From positions 5,084,001 to 5,148,000 of the forward strand of contig NZ_CP063196.1 of NCBI RefSeq assembly GCF_003574835.2: a DNA stretch of 64,000 bases, written 5' to 3'. The stretch is from Thermobifida halotolerans (GTDB lineage Bacteria > Actinomycetota > Actinomycetes > Streptosporangiales > Streptosporangiaceae). Below, piece by piece: positions 41,593 to 50,937 of the stretch. Position 1 is the stretch's first letter. The number at the start of each line of letters is the position of its first letter. Position numbers and translations under genes: made by a program. The notes under the pieces were generated by a model, which saw only the letters and a list, made by a program, of their open reading frames with translations, ran no database searches and was not told the origin of the DNA.

Positions 41593-42972
41593 TCAGCGGT
41601 TCTCGTTGTCGGAGTTGTGGTTGGGCAGGGGCTCCTCGGAGCGCCCGTCGCGATGGCCGTTCAGGTCCTCGGGCAGGTTCCGCGACGTCGGGATCCACAG
41701 GCGCATGGCGCCGCGGCGCAGCTTCCGGGAGGCCTCGGGGCGCTGCTCGGAGTCGGACCGGCCCGCGGAGGGGGAGCGCAGCGTTCCCGCGCCCAGGGAG
41801 ATGAACAGGATCAGCAGGGCCGGGATCACCAGCGCGGAGGCCAGTCCGACACGGTCGGCGGCGAAGCCGATCATGGGCGGTCCGAGGAGCGGGCCGAAGT
41901 AGCCGATCGCCGCGACCGTGGAGAGGTCGCGGCCCGACCGGGCGGGGTTGTCGTTGGCCGCCGCGTTGAACAGTTGCGGCACGATGCCGGACAGGCCCAC
42001 GCCCACCAGTGCGAAGCCGATGACCACGGGGATCTGGAGGGGCAGGACCAGGGCGAGGAACAGTCCGGTCGAGGCGAGCAGGGCCCCGCTCCGTACGACG
42101 ATGACCGGACCGACCAGGGCGACGAGGCGGTCTCCGACGAGGCGGCCCGCCGCCATCATGGTGGCGTAGGCGGCGTAGGTCGCCGACGCCGCCGTCTCGG
42201 AGCCGCCCACCGCCTCGCGGGTGTACAGGGCGCTCCAGTCCGTGGCGGCGCCCTCGGCGAGCATGCAGCACAGGGCGAGCAGGCCCAGCAGCATGATTCT
42301 GCCCCGGGGAAGGGAGAGGCGGCGGAGCCGCGGCGCGGTGCGTGCGCTCCGGACGGGGGGAAGCGGGTGGTCGGTCAGCCACTTGCGCACCGCCAGCGAG
42401 AGGAAGGCCAGCAGGGACGCCGCCCCGATGAAGGTCGTCGTGACCTCCAGGCCCGCCTTCACGCAGAGCGTGCCCGCGATGGCGCCCAGACCGCCACCGA
42501 TCGAACAGACGGCGTGAAAAGAGACCATGATCGGACGTCCCCATTCGCGCTGCAGCCGTGCCGCCTGCAGGTTGGCGGACACGTTGAGCAGGGCGTGGCT
42601 CGATCCGAGCAGGAGCAGGGACAGCACCAACTGCTCCAGGTTGGTGGCGTAGCCGGGGGCGACGAGTGCGGCGCTGGTGGCCAGGGCGGTGGCCGGTACC
42701 ACCGTCCGGCCGTCGAAGCGGTCCAGCAGGCCGCCCATCAGGCGGATGGTCAGCACCCCGCCCAGTGCCAGGGCGAGCAGGGCGATGCCCAGTTCCCCCT
42801 CGTCGACCCCTGTCTGGCGCTTCACCGCGGGGATGCGCGAGGCCCAAATCGCGATGACCGATCCGGTGACGAAGAAGTACGCGTACAGCGCGATTCTGGC
42901 TCGTCGTAGCCGACGTGGAACGGGGCGTCCGCCGCGTGGGCGGGAGGGGCCGACGGGCTGGCTCTCAGACAT
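41593..42972 (-). CDS. MFS transporter (about 459 aa)
   Basis: Twelve hydrophobic helices, with the YbjJ-like motif IWASRIPAVK after the first. Substrate unknown. ATG at 42972 (MSESQPVG) has AGAAGGTGA upstream and is preferred over an in-frame start 45 nt earlier. The C-terminal ~65 residues are polar and probably cytoplasmic. It stands alone, transcribed away from the tRNA-Arg region. Confidence 0.88.
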   Translation of the reverse strand: MSESQPVGPSRPRGGRPVPRRLRRARIALYAYFFVTGSVIAIWASRIPAVKRQTGVDEGELGIALLALALGGVLTIRLMGGLLDRFDGRTVVPATALATSAALVAPGYATNLEQLVLSLLLLGSSHALLNVSANLQAARLQREWGRPIMVSFHAVCSIGGGLGAIAGTLCVKAGLEVTTTFIGAASLLAFLSLAVRKWLTDHPLPPVRSARTAPRLRRLSLPRGRIMLLGLLALCCMLAEGAATDWSALYTREAVGGSETAASATYAAYATMMAAGRLVGDRLVALVGPVIVVRSGALLASTGLFLALVLPLQIPVVIGFALVGVGLSGIVPQLFNAAANDNPARSGRDLSTVAAIGYFGPLLGPPMIGFAADRVGLASALVIPALLILFISLGAGTLRSPSAGRSDSEQRPEASRKLRRGAMRLWIPTSRNLPEDLNGHRDGRSEEPLPNHNSDNENR

Positions 42973-43614
42973 GCGCTCATCACCTTCTCGAAATTGCAGA
43001 TTCTGGACATGGCGCACTGTTGTGGGTTCGACAGTGGGGGCCTGCGCACGGGAAGGGGCCGTGACGGCGATGAACGCGGCTCACCCGAGCCGGACGCCGC
43101 CTCCGGGGAAACGGCCGGGATCCGAGGTGGATTCACATGTGTTCTGTAAAGAACCCGGTAATTGGAGGCTACCCAGAAAGTAGCTTCGAAGAAGCCGGAA
43201 CGAAGGAAAACCTGCGCTCCCAGACCCCTCCGGAGCAGGGAAGATGCCCGAGAATCCGTGCCAGCAAACGGGTTCGGAGAGACGGATTATTTCTGGTTGA
43301 AGTCTGAACTTCCCTCTGCTCAACAAGAGGTTGAGCGGCATCGGCGAGCAATTCACCCATTTGTTGGATTCGGTATTTGTGGCCGCTGTGCCGAGAATGC
43401 GAGGGACCGAACACCTCGGGGCAAGAGTCCGAAATTCCCGTCCGGGTGCGCCGGAGGCCCGGCCGGAGCGGAGGCGGTGTGCGACACGCGACAGGTCGGC
43501 CCGGAACGGGCCGGGAGGCGGAAACGCCGGACGGGACGGTCTGGACCGTCCCGTCATCAGGTCACAACATGCGATGCGCCACACCGGAGAAGCTTCCGAG
43601 TGTGGCGCCAACGG
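42973..43614. other. Intergenic region upstream of the MFS gene, no gene seen
   Basis: About 640 bp without a credible gene. The part at 43135-43400 is clearly poorer in GC than the rest and contains the 8-bp palindrome CACATGTG (43134-43141). The right end carries the tRNA terminator. The MFS promoter presumably lies here. Confidence 0.6.
43531..43554 (-). terminator. Terminator of tRNA-Arg
   Basis: An 11-bp inverted repeat (ACGGGACGGTC / GACCGTCCCGT) with a 2-nt centre, located about 60 nt downstream of the tRNA in its direction of transcription. Confidence 0.65.
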
Positions 43615-43687
43615 TGGCCCCAGCAGGATTCGAACCTGCGACACCCGCTTTAGGAGAGCGGTGCTCTGTCCCCTGAGCTATGAGGCC
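43615..43687 (-). tRNA. tRNA-Arg (anticodon CCT)
   Basis: This 73-nt sequence reads GGCCTCATAGCTCAGGGGAC at its 5' end. It has a 7-bp acceptor stem (one G-U), a CCGCT/AGCGG anticodon stem with loop CTCCTAA, and a T arm around GCAGGTTCGAATCCTGC. The loop gives anticodon CCT, reading AGG (Arg). CCA is not encoded. Confidence 0.95.
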
Positions 43688-44048
43688 GGACCCTCTCTAG
43701 GGTAACGGAATCGACGAGTGGATGTGGCAGAGCCGTGAAGACGGGACAAGCAGGGCGAATCGTTGAGTAATCTTCGTAGCGATCGGGTTGTCACGGCTGT
43801 CAGGTGATGTCCGCCACACGTCGCTGTGGGCGGCGCCCCCCAAGCGGCAGACTCGGGGACACAGAGTCGAGGCTTATCCCCGGAACCACCCATGATCAGC
43901 AGAAACGACAGGAGTGGCGGCCTGCCCGCAAACAGGTGCCGCCCCGGTCGTACGGGCTTTCGCTTCGTCGCCATGTCCGCATGCGGTCATGGAGTATGTT
44001 GCGGTCCGGCCACGTGAACCATCAGAGCCAAGGCAGCGGAGGAGCCAC
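43688..44048. promoter_or_regulatory. Divergent region tRNA-Arg / M15 peptidase
   Basis: About 360 bp with no credible gene. It must hold the promoters for tRNA-Arg (minus) and the peptidase gene (plus). Several short inverted repeats are present (e.g. around 43810-43840), but I could not assign a known riboswitch. GGAGGAG at 44038-44044 is the peptidase ribosome site. Confidence 0.5.
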
Positions 44049-45158
44049 GTGCCGTTCGTTCTCGATGTCGGGCGGAGTCGTTGCCGCGCGGCGAGGAACG
44101 GGACACCGTCCGTCTCGAACAGTCGGTCCCGGTCGCGAGCCGTGGTGACGGTGCTGCTCACCCTCGTTCTGACCGTGCTGGTGAACACCGGAGTGTCGCC
44201 GCTGCCCGTCCGGGCGGACGACGAACTGGAGTCCCTCAGGCAGCAGGCCGAGCAGGCCAGGGAGGAACTGGAACAGGCCACCGAGGAGTACACCGAGCGT
44301 CAGGAGGCGCTGGAGGAGGCCCAGGACGAGCTGGTCAAGACGCTGCACGAGCTGCAGCAGACCGAGGGCAAGATCGCCGACATGCGCGTCCCCCTCGTCG
44401 AGCTCGCCATCACCCTCTACAAGCAGCCCGACGTGGGCATCCTGGGGTTCTTGACCTCCGACACGATCGAGGGCGACCTCCGGGCCGAGGCGCACGTCCT
44501 GAAGCTCTCCTACGACCAGGAGGAGCTGCTGGAGGAGGCCGACGCACTGCGCGACGAGCAGATCGAGCTGACCGAGCAGGCCCAGGAGTTGCAGTCGCAG
44601 ACCCAGTTGGAGCGGGTCGAACTCGAGGACGACCTGGAGGAGCTGCGCAGGCAGTCCGAGGAGAGCACCGAGGCGCTCACCCAGGAACTGGAGGACCGGG
44701 GGCTGTCCGTGGACGCCTACATGGCCGGGGTGGAGTGCGATCCCAGCGCGAGCGCGAAGGCGGCAGGCTACCCCAACGGGCTGCTGCCCACCGAGTCCCT
44801 GTGCGAACTGCACGTCGACGGCCACTACCTGCGCGCCGACGCGGCGACGGACTTCCTGAGAATGAACCAGGCCTACATCCAGGAGTTCGGCACCGACATG
44901 TGTGTGACCAGCTCCTACCGGGACCTGCAGAACCAGCACCGCGTCTACGCCCAGCAGCCGCCGGGGTACGCTGCCGTGCCCGGTACCAGCAACCACGGCC
45001 TCGGCATGGCGGTCGACCTGTGCGGCGGGGTGCAGAACCAGGGGTCAGCGCAGTTCAACTGGCTGGAGGCGCACTCCCGCGAATACGGCTGGTTCCACCC
45101 GCAGTGGGCCTACTCCAGCCCCTTCGAGCCCTGGCACTGGGAGTACGACCCCTCCTGA
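44049..45158 (+). CDS. Secreted M15-family D,D-carboxypeptidase with coiled coil (369 aa)
   Basis: A signal peptide of about 55 residues (hydrophobic core AVVTVLLTLVLTVLV, likely cleavage after VRA) is followed by a Glu/Gln-rich coiled coil of ~180 residues. The C-terminal domain is VanY/LAS type: SSYRDLQ, SNHGLGMAVDL (SxHxxGxAxD, Zn ligands) and EPWHWEY (ExxWH). The family cleaves the terminal D-Ala-D-Ala of peptidoglycan stem peptides; the coiled coil probably positions it at the envelope. GTG at 44049 has GGAGGAG 4 nt upstream. The gene is convergent with mscL. Confidence 0.9.
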   Translation: MPFVLDVGRSRCRAARNGTPSVSNSRSRSRAVVTVLLTLVLTVLVNTGVSPLPVRADDELESLRQQAEQAREELEQATEEYTERQEALEEAQDELVKTLHELQQTEGKIADMRVPLVELAITLYKQPDVGILGFLTSDTIEGDLRAEAHVLKLSYDQEELLEEADALRDEQIELTEQAQELQSQTQLERVELEDDLEELRRQSEESTEALTQELEDRGLSVDAYMAGVECDPSASAKAAGYPNGLLPTESLCELHVDGHYLRADAATDFLRMNQAYIQEFGTDMCVTSSYRDLQNQHRVYAQQPPGYAAVPGTSNHGLGMAVDLCGGVQNQGSAQFNWLEAHSREYGWFHPQWAYSSPFEPWHWEYDPS

Positions 45159-45182
45159 CCGGTCCGGGCCGTTGCCGCCCGA

Positions 45183-45211
45183 GGCGGCCCACCCGCACGG
45201 GGTGGGCCGCC
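45183..45211. terminator. Bidirectional terminator between peptidase gene and mscL
   Basis: A perfect 12-bp stem, GGCGGCCCACCC / GGGTGGGCCGCC, with a 5-nt loop, located between the convergent stop codons. Confidence 0.8.
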
Positions 45212-45218
45212 GCCGACG

Positions 45219-45629
45219 TCACACTCCCATCTTCTCGGGCACGATCTCGCTGGTGCAGTACGCGCACCGGATGGCCTTCCTGCTGATCTGGCTGAAGCAG
45301 GACGGGCACTCGCGGTGGGTGGCCTCCTCGTCCCTGGCGAAGCGCTCCATCACCTTGGTCATGGGCAGCACGATGAGGAAGTAGAGGATGGTGGCGGTCA
45401 GCACGAAGGAGATCAGGGCGTCGATGAACGCGCCGTACTGGAACTCGCTGTTGTTGACCGTGAAGGTCAGGTCGGCGAACTTCGGCACTCTGCCGAAGAT
45501 CCCCAGCAGCGGGGTGACGAAGGCGGTGGTGAACGCGGTGACCAGCTCGGAGAAGACCGCTCCGATGACAACCGCCACGGCGAGCTGGACCAGGTTGCCC
45601 TGGAAGAGGAACTTCTTGAACCCGTTCAT
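45219..45629 (-). CDS. mscL: Large-conductance mechanosensitive channel (136 aa)
   Basis: MscL opens under membrane tension and releases solutes after hypo-osmotic shock. The N-terminus MNGFKKFLFQGNLVQLAVAV and two transmembrane helices are standard (first ~15-40, second ~68-92). The C-terminal tail has CPSC...CAYC (Cx2C pairs), a zinc-ribbon-like addition I recall from actinobacterial MscL proteins. It lies downstream of the SAF-domain gene on the same strand. Confidence 0.97.
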   Translation of the reverse strand: MNGFKKFLFQGNLVQLAVAVVIGAVFSELVTAFTTAFVTPLLGIFGRVPKFADLTFTVNNSEFQYGAFIDALISFVLTATILYFLIVLPMTKVMERFARDEEATHRECPSCFSQISRKAIRCAYCTSEIVPEKMGV

Positions 45630-45711
45630 CCGAACGGCTCGCTTTCTGTAGGGGGATACGGGGGGACGGGTGCGCGCCGTGCGGCGGCGCGCACGGCGCT
45701 CAGCGTATCCG

Positions 45712-46365
45712 TCAACCGCGGATGGCGATCGACAGTCGACCGGCTCCGGCGTGACCCGCCAGGGAACGCGCCTCCTCCTCGGTGACCGCGAGCACGACCA
45801 GCGCCCCCGCCTCCCCCGCCGCCGGGTCCGCGGAGGGAACGGCGACCACCGGGCGGTCCGCCACGATCGTGCGGGCGGCGACCGCGCCGTCCCCGGCGAA
45901 TCCGGCGGCCAGCGGGTCGCCGACGGCGGCGAGCACGTCGATCCGGCTGCCCGGCCGAAGCAACGCGACCGCGTCGGCGTCGGCGAGACGCACCGGAGCC
46001 GCCACCAGGTCGGCGCCGTAGCCCGCCGCCGGAGGGTCGGCCAACCGGACCTCGGTGAGGATCTCGCCCGCGCGCACCGGGGACCGCAGCGACACCCCCT
46101 CGACCCGGTGCCCGGCGGGCAGCGCCCCCTCGGGCAGCAGGGCCTCGGGGACCTCGCGCACGACCGTGTCCGCCCCGGTCAACGGGGCGAGGCCGGACAG
46201 GTCGCGGGCGGCCACCAGGACCTCGGCCGCGGGCGGCGGGGGAGGGCGCAGCACCAGCAGCGCCCCGGCCGCGGCCGTGGCCGCGGACAGGGCGCCCAGA
46301 AGCCGCCGCCAGCGATGCCAGCGGAACCGGAGCGGACGCCGGGAGGAGTCGGATGTGGCGTTCAT
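45712..46365 (-). CDS. SAF-domain membrane-anchored protein (217 aa)
   Basis: One N-terminal transmembrane helix (about residues 22-40) is followed by a SAF domain starting EVLVAARDLSGLAPLTGADT, as in CpaB/RcpC pilus-assembly proteins and SAF proteins. No pilus genes are present nearby, so a pilus role is not supported. ATG at 46365 has no strong ribosome site; GTG 6 nt upstream is an alternative. It is 83 bp upstream of mscL and probably co-transcribed. Confidence 0.82.
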   Translation of the reverse strand: MNATSDSSRRPLRFRWHRWRRLLGALSAATAAAGALLVLRPPPPPAAEVLVAARDLSGLAPLTGADTVVREVPEALLPEGALPAGHRVEGVSLRSPVRAGEILTEVRLADPPAAGYGADLVAAPVRLADADAVALLRPGSRIDVLAAVGDPLAAGFAGDGAVAARTIVADRPVVAVPSADPAAGEAGALVVLAVTEEEARSLAGHAGAGRLSIAIRG

Positions 46366-46928
46366 GGACACCGAAGGTAGACGGGCCGAGGCAGCGTGGA
46401 TCAAGGCTGTCCACAGGGAATCCCGCCGCTCGCCCGGGACCCGGATCGGTCGGCCCGCGGAGGACGGACCCGCGCGGCGTCTCGCGGGGTGCGCGGACCG
46501 ATGATCCCGGCACCAGGGGACTGCTTTCCGCGCTTCCCGACCCCTGGTGTCGATCCCGACGCCCGCGCCCCCACCGACGGAAAGGTCCGAGGACATCCCG
46601 CACCACCAGGACCGGGAAAGGAACACGGCACGCGAAAGCCCCCGCACCCCTGAGGGCTGGCGGTGGAGTGGCCGGCGCGCGAAGCGCCTGAGCCGTCCAC
46701 GCCCCCGCCCTCCGCACTGCGAAGGCGATCCCACACCACAGGGAGAAAGGACACCGACCACCGTCGGAAGAGACGCAGCCCTCGCACACCCGACCCGCCC
46801 CGGTGGTATCGCCTCGACCAGGCCGGTGCCAAGACTTCACCGGGTTCTCGGTGACACGGAGCACCCCCTGGAAGGGGAGTGCCCCGCCTGGGAGGCTCGG
46901 GTATGTCGTCGATGTTTGGGGGATTGCG
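46366..46928. other. Intergenic region, no gene seen
   Basis: About 560 bp between divergent genes. Open frames exist on both strands but have no protein-like character or ribosome sites. Promoters for the SAF gene and the DUF1540 gene are expected here. A CCCCxxxxGGGG-type stem (GGAAGGGGAGTGCCCCGCC) occurs near 46870-46890. Confidence 0.5.
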
Positions 46929-47213
46929 ATGGACATGCCAGTGGTGAACTCGTGCGAGGCGGAAGCCTGCGTGTACAACACCGACCGCGCCTGCCGCGCG
47001 CTGGCCATCACCGTGGGCGACGTCCGCCATGCCTACTGCGACACCTTCTTCGACGCCCCGGCCAAGGGCGGCGATCCCGCCACCACGGGCCACGTCGGCG
47101 CCTGCAAGATGTCCGACTGCCAGCACAACGTCCAGTTCGAATGCCAGGCTTCGGGCATCGCCGTCGGCTACCGGCAGGAGCAGGCGGACTGCCTCACCTA
47201 CTCGCCCGCCTGA
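46929..47213 (+). CDS. DUF1540 cysteine-rich protein (94 aa)
   Basis: Two DUF1540-type cysteine clusters: NSCEAEACVYN...CRA...YCDTFF, then ACKMSDCQHNVQFEC...CLTY. Members are small, presumably metal-binding proteins of unknown role. GGGGGA lies about 6 nt before the ATG. It is transcribed alone, away from the SAF gene. Confidence 0.88.
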   Translation: MDMPVVNSCEAEACVYNTDRACRALAITVGDVRHAYCDTFFDAPAKGGDPATTGHVGACKMSDCQHNVQFECQASGIAVGYRQEQADCLTYSPA

Positions 47214-47414
47214 ACGGCGGTTCCATGCCGGCCCCGTACTTCCGGGCGGCGGCCGCGCTGCCGGGCGCGCCGGGGCGGCGTACCGGCGAAGGCCGCGAGC
47301 AGCGCCACGGGTCCGCACGTCCGAACCGGTGGTCATCCCCGTCGACGGACAGTCCGCGGGTGCTCGTCGCAGGCCCGGTGCGGTGGAGGCGGCGCGGACC
47401 CCGCCGCGCACACC

Positions 47415-47452
47415 GTGAGGGCCGTCCCCCGCGGACGGGGAACGACCCTCAC
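47415..47452 (-). terminator. Probable terminator of the FmdB-family gene
   Basis: A 16-bp stem with two mismatches (GTGAGGG... / ...CCCTCAC), 33 nt past the stop codon of the zinc-ribbon gene. Confidence 0.55.
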
Positions 47453-47484
47453 GGGCAGGTTCGGGGTGCGCCAGGGCGCGGATC

Positions 47485-47787
47485 TCAGGCGGCGGAGGGG
47501 GCCTTCGTGCCGCCGGAGTCGCCGGACGAGGAGGACTCGGAGGACGAGGACTCGGCCTTGGCGGGCTTGTCGCTCTTGGAGGAGCCCGTCAGCGCGGAGC
47601 TGTTGGAGCTGGACGTGCTGTCGGTGCGGTAGAAGCCCGACCCCTTGAAGACGATGCCGACAGCGGAGTACACCTTGCGCAGCTTGCCCTGGCACTCGGG
47701 GCAGGTGGTCAGCGGGTCGTCGCTGAAGCTCTGCACGACCTCGAGATCGGCGCCGCACTCGGTGCAAGCGTACTGGTACGTAGGCAC
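47485..47787 (-). CDS. FmdB-family zinc-ribbon protein (100 aa)
   Basis: The N-terminus MPTYQYACTECGADLEVVQS with a second CPEC pair forms the FmdB zinc ribbon (residues 8-33). GSGFYRTD is the usual end of the domain, followed by a Ser/Lys-rich tail. The family was first linked to formamidase regulation; its role in actinomycetes is unknown. It lies downstream of the cyclo-ligase gene on the same strand. Confidence 0.93.
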   Translation of the reverse strand: MPTYQYACTECGADLEVVQSFSDDPLTTCPECQGKLRKVYSAVGIVFKGSGFYRTDSTSSSNSSALTGSSKSDKPAKAESSSSESSSSGDSGGTKAPSAA

Positions 47788-47979
47788 GGGTCCTCCTAGC
47801 TGGCACTCTCACCCGACGACTGCTAAATAGTACGCCGTCGGGCCACATGATCGCGACAACGGGGTGGTGACGCCGTCTCGACCGGGAACTACTCGCCGGG
47901 AGCAACGCGGCGGTGTCCACCGTTCGTGCCCCGTGTCGGAGGTGAGATCCGACACGCTGGAGTTCGGCTTCCGGCGCTC

Positions 47980-48567
47980 CTAGCGGTTCCCCAACCACAC
48001 CACCCCGCGCCCGGGAGTCACCGCCCCCCGGACCGGGCGGTCGTGCTCCTCGGTGGGCACCGACTCCACCAGTTCGGTGTCGTAGACCACGGCCAGCGAC
48101 ACCGCCCCCTCGCCCGCCCGGGCCAGCGCCCGGTCGTAGCAGCCCGCCCCCCGACCGAGCCGGTACCCCGCGGCGTCCACCGCCAGGGCCGGGCAGACCA
48201 GCGCCGAGACCCCGCGCACCGCGTCCACCCCGAGACGCGGACCGGTCGGCTCCACCAGGCCGTGCCCGGCGGGAGCCAGCGAGTCGGGACCGGTGTAGGG
48301 CGCCCAGTCCAACTCCCCGCCGTCCAGGAACACCGGCAGCAGCACGGTGCCGCCGCGCTCGGACAGGGCCGCCACCAGCGGGCGGGTGTCCGGCTCCGAG
48401 CCCACCGCGTAGTAGACCGCCACAGTGCGGCCCGAGGACACCTCCGGCAGCGCCAGCACGGCGTCCCGGATCGCCGCCCCGGCCGCCGCGCGCGCCCGTC
48501 CGGACAGTTCACGTCGCGCCGCGAGCACCCGCCGCCGCAGCTCACGCTTGCTCAACACGCCGTCCAT
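47980..48567 (-). CDS. 5-formyltetrahydrofolate cyclo-ligase (195 aa)
   Basis: This enzyme converts 5-formyl-THF with ATP to 5,10-methenyl-THF in folate recycling. Signatures: SKRELRRRVLAAR at the N-terminus (substrate binding), LLPVFLDGGELDW, and RLGRGAGCYDRAL, the GxGxGxYDR motif (tyrosine preceded by Cys here). ATG at 48567 is preferred over an in-frame TTG 9 nt upstream. It is divergent from galU, an arrangement I recall from other actinomycetes. Confidence 0.93.
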   Translation of the reverse strand: MDGVLSKRELRRRVLAARRELSGRARAAAGAAIRDAVLALPEVSSGRTVAVYYAVGSEPDTRPLVAALSERGGTVLLPVFLDGGELDWAPYTGPDSLAPAGHGLVEPTGPRLGVDAVRGVSALVCPALAVDAAGYRLGRGAGCYDRALARAGEGAVSLAVVYDTELVESVPTEEHDRPVRGAVTPGRGVVWLGNR

Positions 48568-48698
48568 GGTCGGCAAGTCTGCCAGCGGCGCCGGAGGGAA
48601 TGAACGCGAGGTGACGCGGCCACGAAATCACAGCGGGGAAAACGCCGGTGCCCATCCGTGATACGTGTCTGACATGACGGTGTCTTATGGTGCGGATC

Positions 48699-49628
48699 AT
48701 GGCAGATGAACAGCACACCGTAACCCAGGTCACCAAAGCGGTGATCCCCGTCGCCGGACTGGGCACCCGATTCCTGCCCGCCACCAAGTCCACACCCAAG
48801 GAGATGCTGCCGATCGTCGACAAACCGGCGATCCAGTACGTCGTCGAGGAGGCCGTCTCCGCGGGACTCGGCGACGTCCTGATGATCACCGGACGCAACA
48901 AGCGCTCCATCGAGGACCACTTCGACCGGGCCTACGAACTGGAGGAGGCGCTGCGCGTCAAGGACGACATCGACCGGCTCAACGCGGTCCGCGAGTCCAG
49001 CGAACTCGCCCAGGTGCACTACGTGCGCCAGGGCGAGCCGCGCGGACTGGGCCACGCGGTGCTGTGCGGCGCCGCGCACGTGGGCGACGAACCGTTCGCG
49101 GTGCTGCTCGGCGACGACCTCATCGGCGCCCGCGAGACCCTCCTCAAGCGGATGATCGAGGTCCGCCAGACCTACGGGGGCAGCGTCATCGCGCTCATGG
49201 AGGTCGCCCCCGAACAGGCCTCGCTGTACGGGTGCGCCGCGATCCGGCCCACCGACGAGTCCGACGTGGTGACCGTCACCGACCTCGTGGAGAAGCCCCC
49301 GGTCGGCCAGGCGCCGAGCCGCTGGGCGATCATCGGCCGCTACATCTGCGACCCGGCGGTCTTCGACGTACTGCGCAAGACGCCTCCGGGCCGCGGCGGA
49401 GAGATCCAGTTGACCGACGCGCTGCGCGAACTCGCCCGGAGCGGCCCAGAGCAGGGCGGCCCCGTCCACGGCGTGCTGTTCCGCGGCCAGCGCTACGACA
49501 CCGGCAACAAGATCGACTACCTTCGCACCGTGGTGGAATTCGCTTGCGACCGCCCGGACCTGGCCGAGGAGTTCCTTCCATGGCTGCGTGACTTCCTCGC
49601 GGAGCACGGGACCGACTCCACCGAGTAG
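48699..49628 (+). CDS. galU: UTP--glucose-1-phosphate uridylyltransferase (about 309 aa)
   Basis: Makes UDP-glucose for cell-envelope polysaccharides. The nucleotide-binding motif GLGTRFLPATKSTPKEMLPI and later LLGDDL and RGGEIQLTDAL are GalU hallmarks. ATG at 48699 (MADEQHTV) is used; another in-frame ATG lies at 48687 and neither has a strong ribosome site. First gene of the block galU-glp-moaC-mog-rimJ-glpR. Confidence 0.96.
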   Translation: MADEQHTVTQVTKAVIPVAGLGTRFLPATKSTPKEMLPIVDKPAIQYVVEEAVSAGLGDVLMITGRNKRSIEDHFDRAYELEEALRVKDDIDRLNAVRESSELAQVHYVRQGEPRGLGHAVLCGAAHVGDEPFAVLLGDDLIGARETLLKRMIEVRQTYGGSVIALMEVAPEQASLYGCAAIRPTDESDVVTVTDLVEKPPVGQAPSRWAIIGRYICDPAVFDVLRKTPPGRGGEIQLTDALRELARSGPEQGGPVHGVLFRGQRYDTGNKIDYLRTVVEFACDRPDLAEEFLPWLRDFLAEHGTDSTE

Positions 49629-49659
49629 GCCGAACGAACGAACACGGCGGGGGAAGCCG

Positions 49660-50895
49660 ATGAAGAGCGTCGAACAGCACGTCAACGACATCCTGGCGGT
49701 GGTCACCCCACCCGAGCCGATCGAACTGGACCTGCTCCGGGCGCACGGAGCGGTCCTCGCCGAGCCGGTCACGGCACAGGTCGCGCTTCCCCCGTTCGAC
49801 AACTCCGCCATGGACGGCTACGCGGTCCGCGCCGCCGACGTGGCCGCGGCCACCGCGGAGGCTCCGGTGTCGTTGCCGGTCGTGGCGGACATCCCCGCGG
49901 GGGACTCCTTCACCTCGGCCATCCCCGAGGGCTGCTGCGTGCGCATCATGACCGGTGCGCCGATGCCGGTGGGCGCGGACGCGGTGGTTCCCGTGGAGTG
50001 GACCGACGGCGGCGTGGCCACCGTGGCGATCCACCGCGCGGCCGAGGCGGGCAACGCGGTCCGCCTGGCGGGCGGAGACGTGGAGAAGGGCGCCGAACTG
50101 CTGCCGCCCGGAGTCCGGATCGGACCCGCGGAACTCGCGGCGCTCGCCTCGGCCGGCCGCCGCTCGGCGCGGGTCTACCCGCGTCCCCGGGTTGTCGTCC
50201 TCGCCACCGGTGAGGAGCTGGTGGAGCCGGGGCGCCCCCTCGGGCCCGGCCAGATCTGGGACTCCAACAGCTTCATGCTCACCGCCGCCGCGATCGAGGC
50301 GGGCTGTGAGGCCTACCGGTACGGCTTCGTCGGCGACGACCCGGCCACCGTGGCCGCCACCCTCCAGGACGCGCTGGTGCAGGCCGACATCGTCATCACC
50401 AGCGGAGGCGTCAGCATGGGCGCCTACGACGTGGTCAAGGACGTGCTCCTGCGCATGGGGACGGTCCGCTTCGAGAAGGTGGCCGTGCAACCGGGCATGC
50501 CGCAGGGCTACGGCACCGTGGGCAGGGACCGCGGCGTGCCCATCATCACGCTCCCCGGCAACCCGGTCAGCGCCTACGTCTCCTTCCACCTGTTCGTGCT
50601 GCCCGCCCTGCGCAAGATGAGCGGTCTGCCCCAGGAGCAGCTACCGTCGGTGCGGGCCCGGCTGCTGGCCCCGGTGCCCTCCTCCCCCAGGGGCAGGCGC
50701 TCCTACCTGCGCGCGGTACTGGACTACGACGCCTCCGAGGGGGAGATCGCCTACACGGCGCTGCCCGCCACCCGGCAGGGCTCGCACCAGTTGTCCGCGC
50801 TCGCGGCGACGAACGCGCTCGTGGTGGTCCCCGAACAGGTCACCGAACTGCCCGCGGGCAGTGTTGTCGAGGCGGTCCGGCTCCCCTACCGGTAA
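49660..50895 (+). CDS. glp: Gephyrin-like molybdotransferase Glp / MoeA (411 aa)
   Basis: MoeA inserts molybdate into adenylylated molybdopterin. Motifs: PPFDNSAMDGYAVR (domain I), MTGAPMPVGAD, DSNSFML, TSGGVSMGAYDVVKDVL and LPGNPVSAYVSFHLF. Length is typical. ATG at 49660 follows GGGGGAAG. Its place between galU and moaC, with a GlpR/SepX-like gene nearby, identifies it as the Glp paralogue that, in corynebacteria, also works in cell division with its receptor. It has both a possible moonlighting and a metabolic role here. Confidence 0.93.
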   Translation: MKSVEQHVNDILAVVTPPEPIELDLLRAHGAVLAEPVTAQVALPPFDNSAMDGYAVRAADVAAATAEAPVSLPVVADIPAGDSFTSAIPEGCCVRIMTGAPMPVGADAVVPVEWTDGGVATVAIHRAAEAGNAVRLAGGDVEKGAELLPPGVRIGPAELAALASAGRRSARVYPRPRVVVLATGEELVEPGRPLGPGQIWDSNSFMLTAAAIEAGCEAYRYGFVGDDPATVAATLQDALVQADIVITSGGVSMGAYDVVKDVLLRMGTVRFEKVAVQPGMPQGYGTVGRDRGVPIITLPGNPVSAYVSFHLFVLPALRKMSGLPQEQLPSVRARLLAPVPSSPRGRRSYLRAVLDYDASEGEIAYTALPATRQGSHQLSALAATNALVVVPEQVTELPAGSVVEAVRLPYR

Positions 50896-50937
50896 GCTCC
50901 CGCTCGTATCCCGAACCAGGAGAGCCCACAACCACTC

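Noticed and set aside
43081-43644. 187-residue minus frame over the tRNA-Arg
   Set aside because: It overlaps the tRNA and its terminator; frames like this are a typical artefact over tRNAs.
43688-44048. A possible riboswitch before the M15 peptidase gene
   Set aside because: Short stems exist, but I could not match the conserved core of the c-di-AMP (ydaO) or another known class, so no call is made.
46396-46653. Plus-strand 85-residue frame in the SAF/DUF1540 gap
   Set aside because: No ribosome site, Pro/Arg/Gly composition typical of non-coding GC-rich DNA, no recognisable motif.
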